64,000 bases of DNA, taken from NCBI RefSeq assembly GCF_009857835.1, contig NZ_WWCL01000004.1, forward strand, positions 372,001-436,000. Direction: 5' to 3'. Made by a program: the position numbers and the translations under genes. Positions 63,889 through 64,000 of the stretch are shown piece after piece. This stretch comes from Duganella fentianensis. Its GTDB lineage: Bacteria > Pseudomonadota > Gammaproteobacteria > Burkholderiales > Burkholderiaceae_D. Position 1 is the stretch's first letter. Each line of letters opens with the position of its first letter. The notes beneath the pieces were generated by a model, which saw only the letters and a list, made by a program, of their open reading frames with translations, had not been told where the DNA came from and did not search any database.

Positions 63889-64000
63889 CTTTTCCGCTTG
63901 TAAGAGTGATTTGCGCAGGCTGGGCGATGTGCTGAAAGTTCAACAAACCAGACTGGCTTAAGAGGGGCACAGGTTTGGAGGTGCCGGTGACATCCGCCAA
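63889..64000. other. Right edge, upstream of the chemoreceptor
   Basis: 112 bases of promoter-type sequence with no gene recognised. A minus-strand open frame running through it into the chemoreceptor gene appears to be a frame shadow. Confidence 0.5.

Noticed and set aside
63767..64000. A 77-codon minus-strand frame reaching the right edge
   Set aside because: It overlaps the start of the chemoreceptor gene in another frame and has no recognisable domain or ribosome-binding site within the window.

Overview
The window looks like chromosomal sequence of a betaproteobacterium, most likely Oxalobacteraceae (Massilia / Duganella / Janthinobacterium-like). This rests on moderately high GC, four very large TonB-dependent receptors of the type common in that family, the rimP-nusA-infB-rbfA-truB-typA block, and the glnA-ntrB-ntrC arrangement. 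It is an inference from gene content; no 16S rRNA or tRNA gene was seen. Almost everything is ordinary core genome. No prophage, insertion sequence, CRISPR array or integron was seen.

Layout. 1-4432: nitrogen control, with the 3' part of glnA, a small exported DUF4124-type protein overlapping ntrB, then ntrB and ntrC. 4565-7231: corA and a convergent FAD-dependent oxidoreductase. 7610-10468: a large TonB receptor. 10622-14565: rsmE, then transketolase and GAPDH. 14660-18978: an orphan gene with a striking GAGACA repeat cluster at its start, a second TonB receptor and a cache-domain protein. 19109-28701: glnE, yhdP, a nitrilase-family amidase and tldD. 28771-30138: DAHP synthase preceded by a Phe/Tyr-rich leader peptide and attenuator. 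30234-36381: two tandem paralogous TonB receptors. 36941-42537: a peptide-type ABC transporter operon with a near-perfect NtrC-site palindrome upstream. 42623-47981: a DedA-rhodanese fusion, glucokinase, scpB and rluB. 48077-56668: the translation/transcription operon rimP-nusA-infB-rbfA-truB, followed by typA. 56779-63888: dusA, two chemoreceptors, two tandem free-standing TonB C-terminal-domain proteins, a small lipoprotein, a 41-codon membrane peptide whose ribosome-binding site lies in a hairpin, and an unknown protein.

How it fits together. GlnA makes glutamine. GlnE adenylylates and deadenylylates it. NtrB/NtrC set transcription by nitrogen status, and a peptide importer 32 kb away carries an NtrC-like site, which would fit peptide scavenging under nitrogen limitation. 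Glucokinase, transketolase and GAPDH supply glycolysis and the pentose phosphate pathway. Aromatic synthesis entry (aroG) appears to be controlled by translation of aromatic codons in its leader.

The most interesting signals are regulatory and sit between the genes: the aroG attenuator, the inverted GAGACA triplets, the six-unit 10-bp repeat before tldD, the hairpin occluding the start of a small membrane peptide, the premature terminator before rimP, and the NtrC-like and HexR-like palindromes. All coordinates and stems were read by eye and no database search was run.
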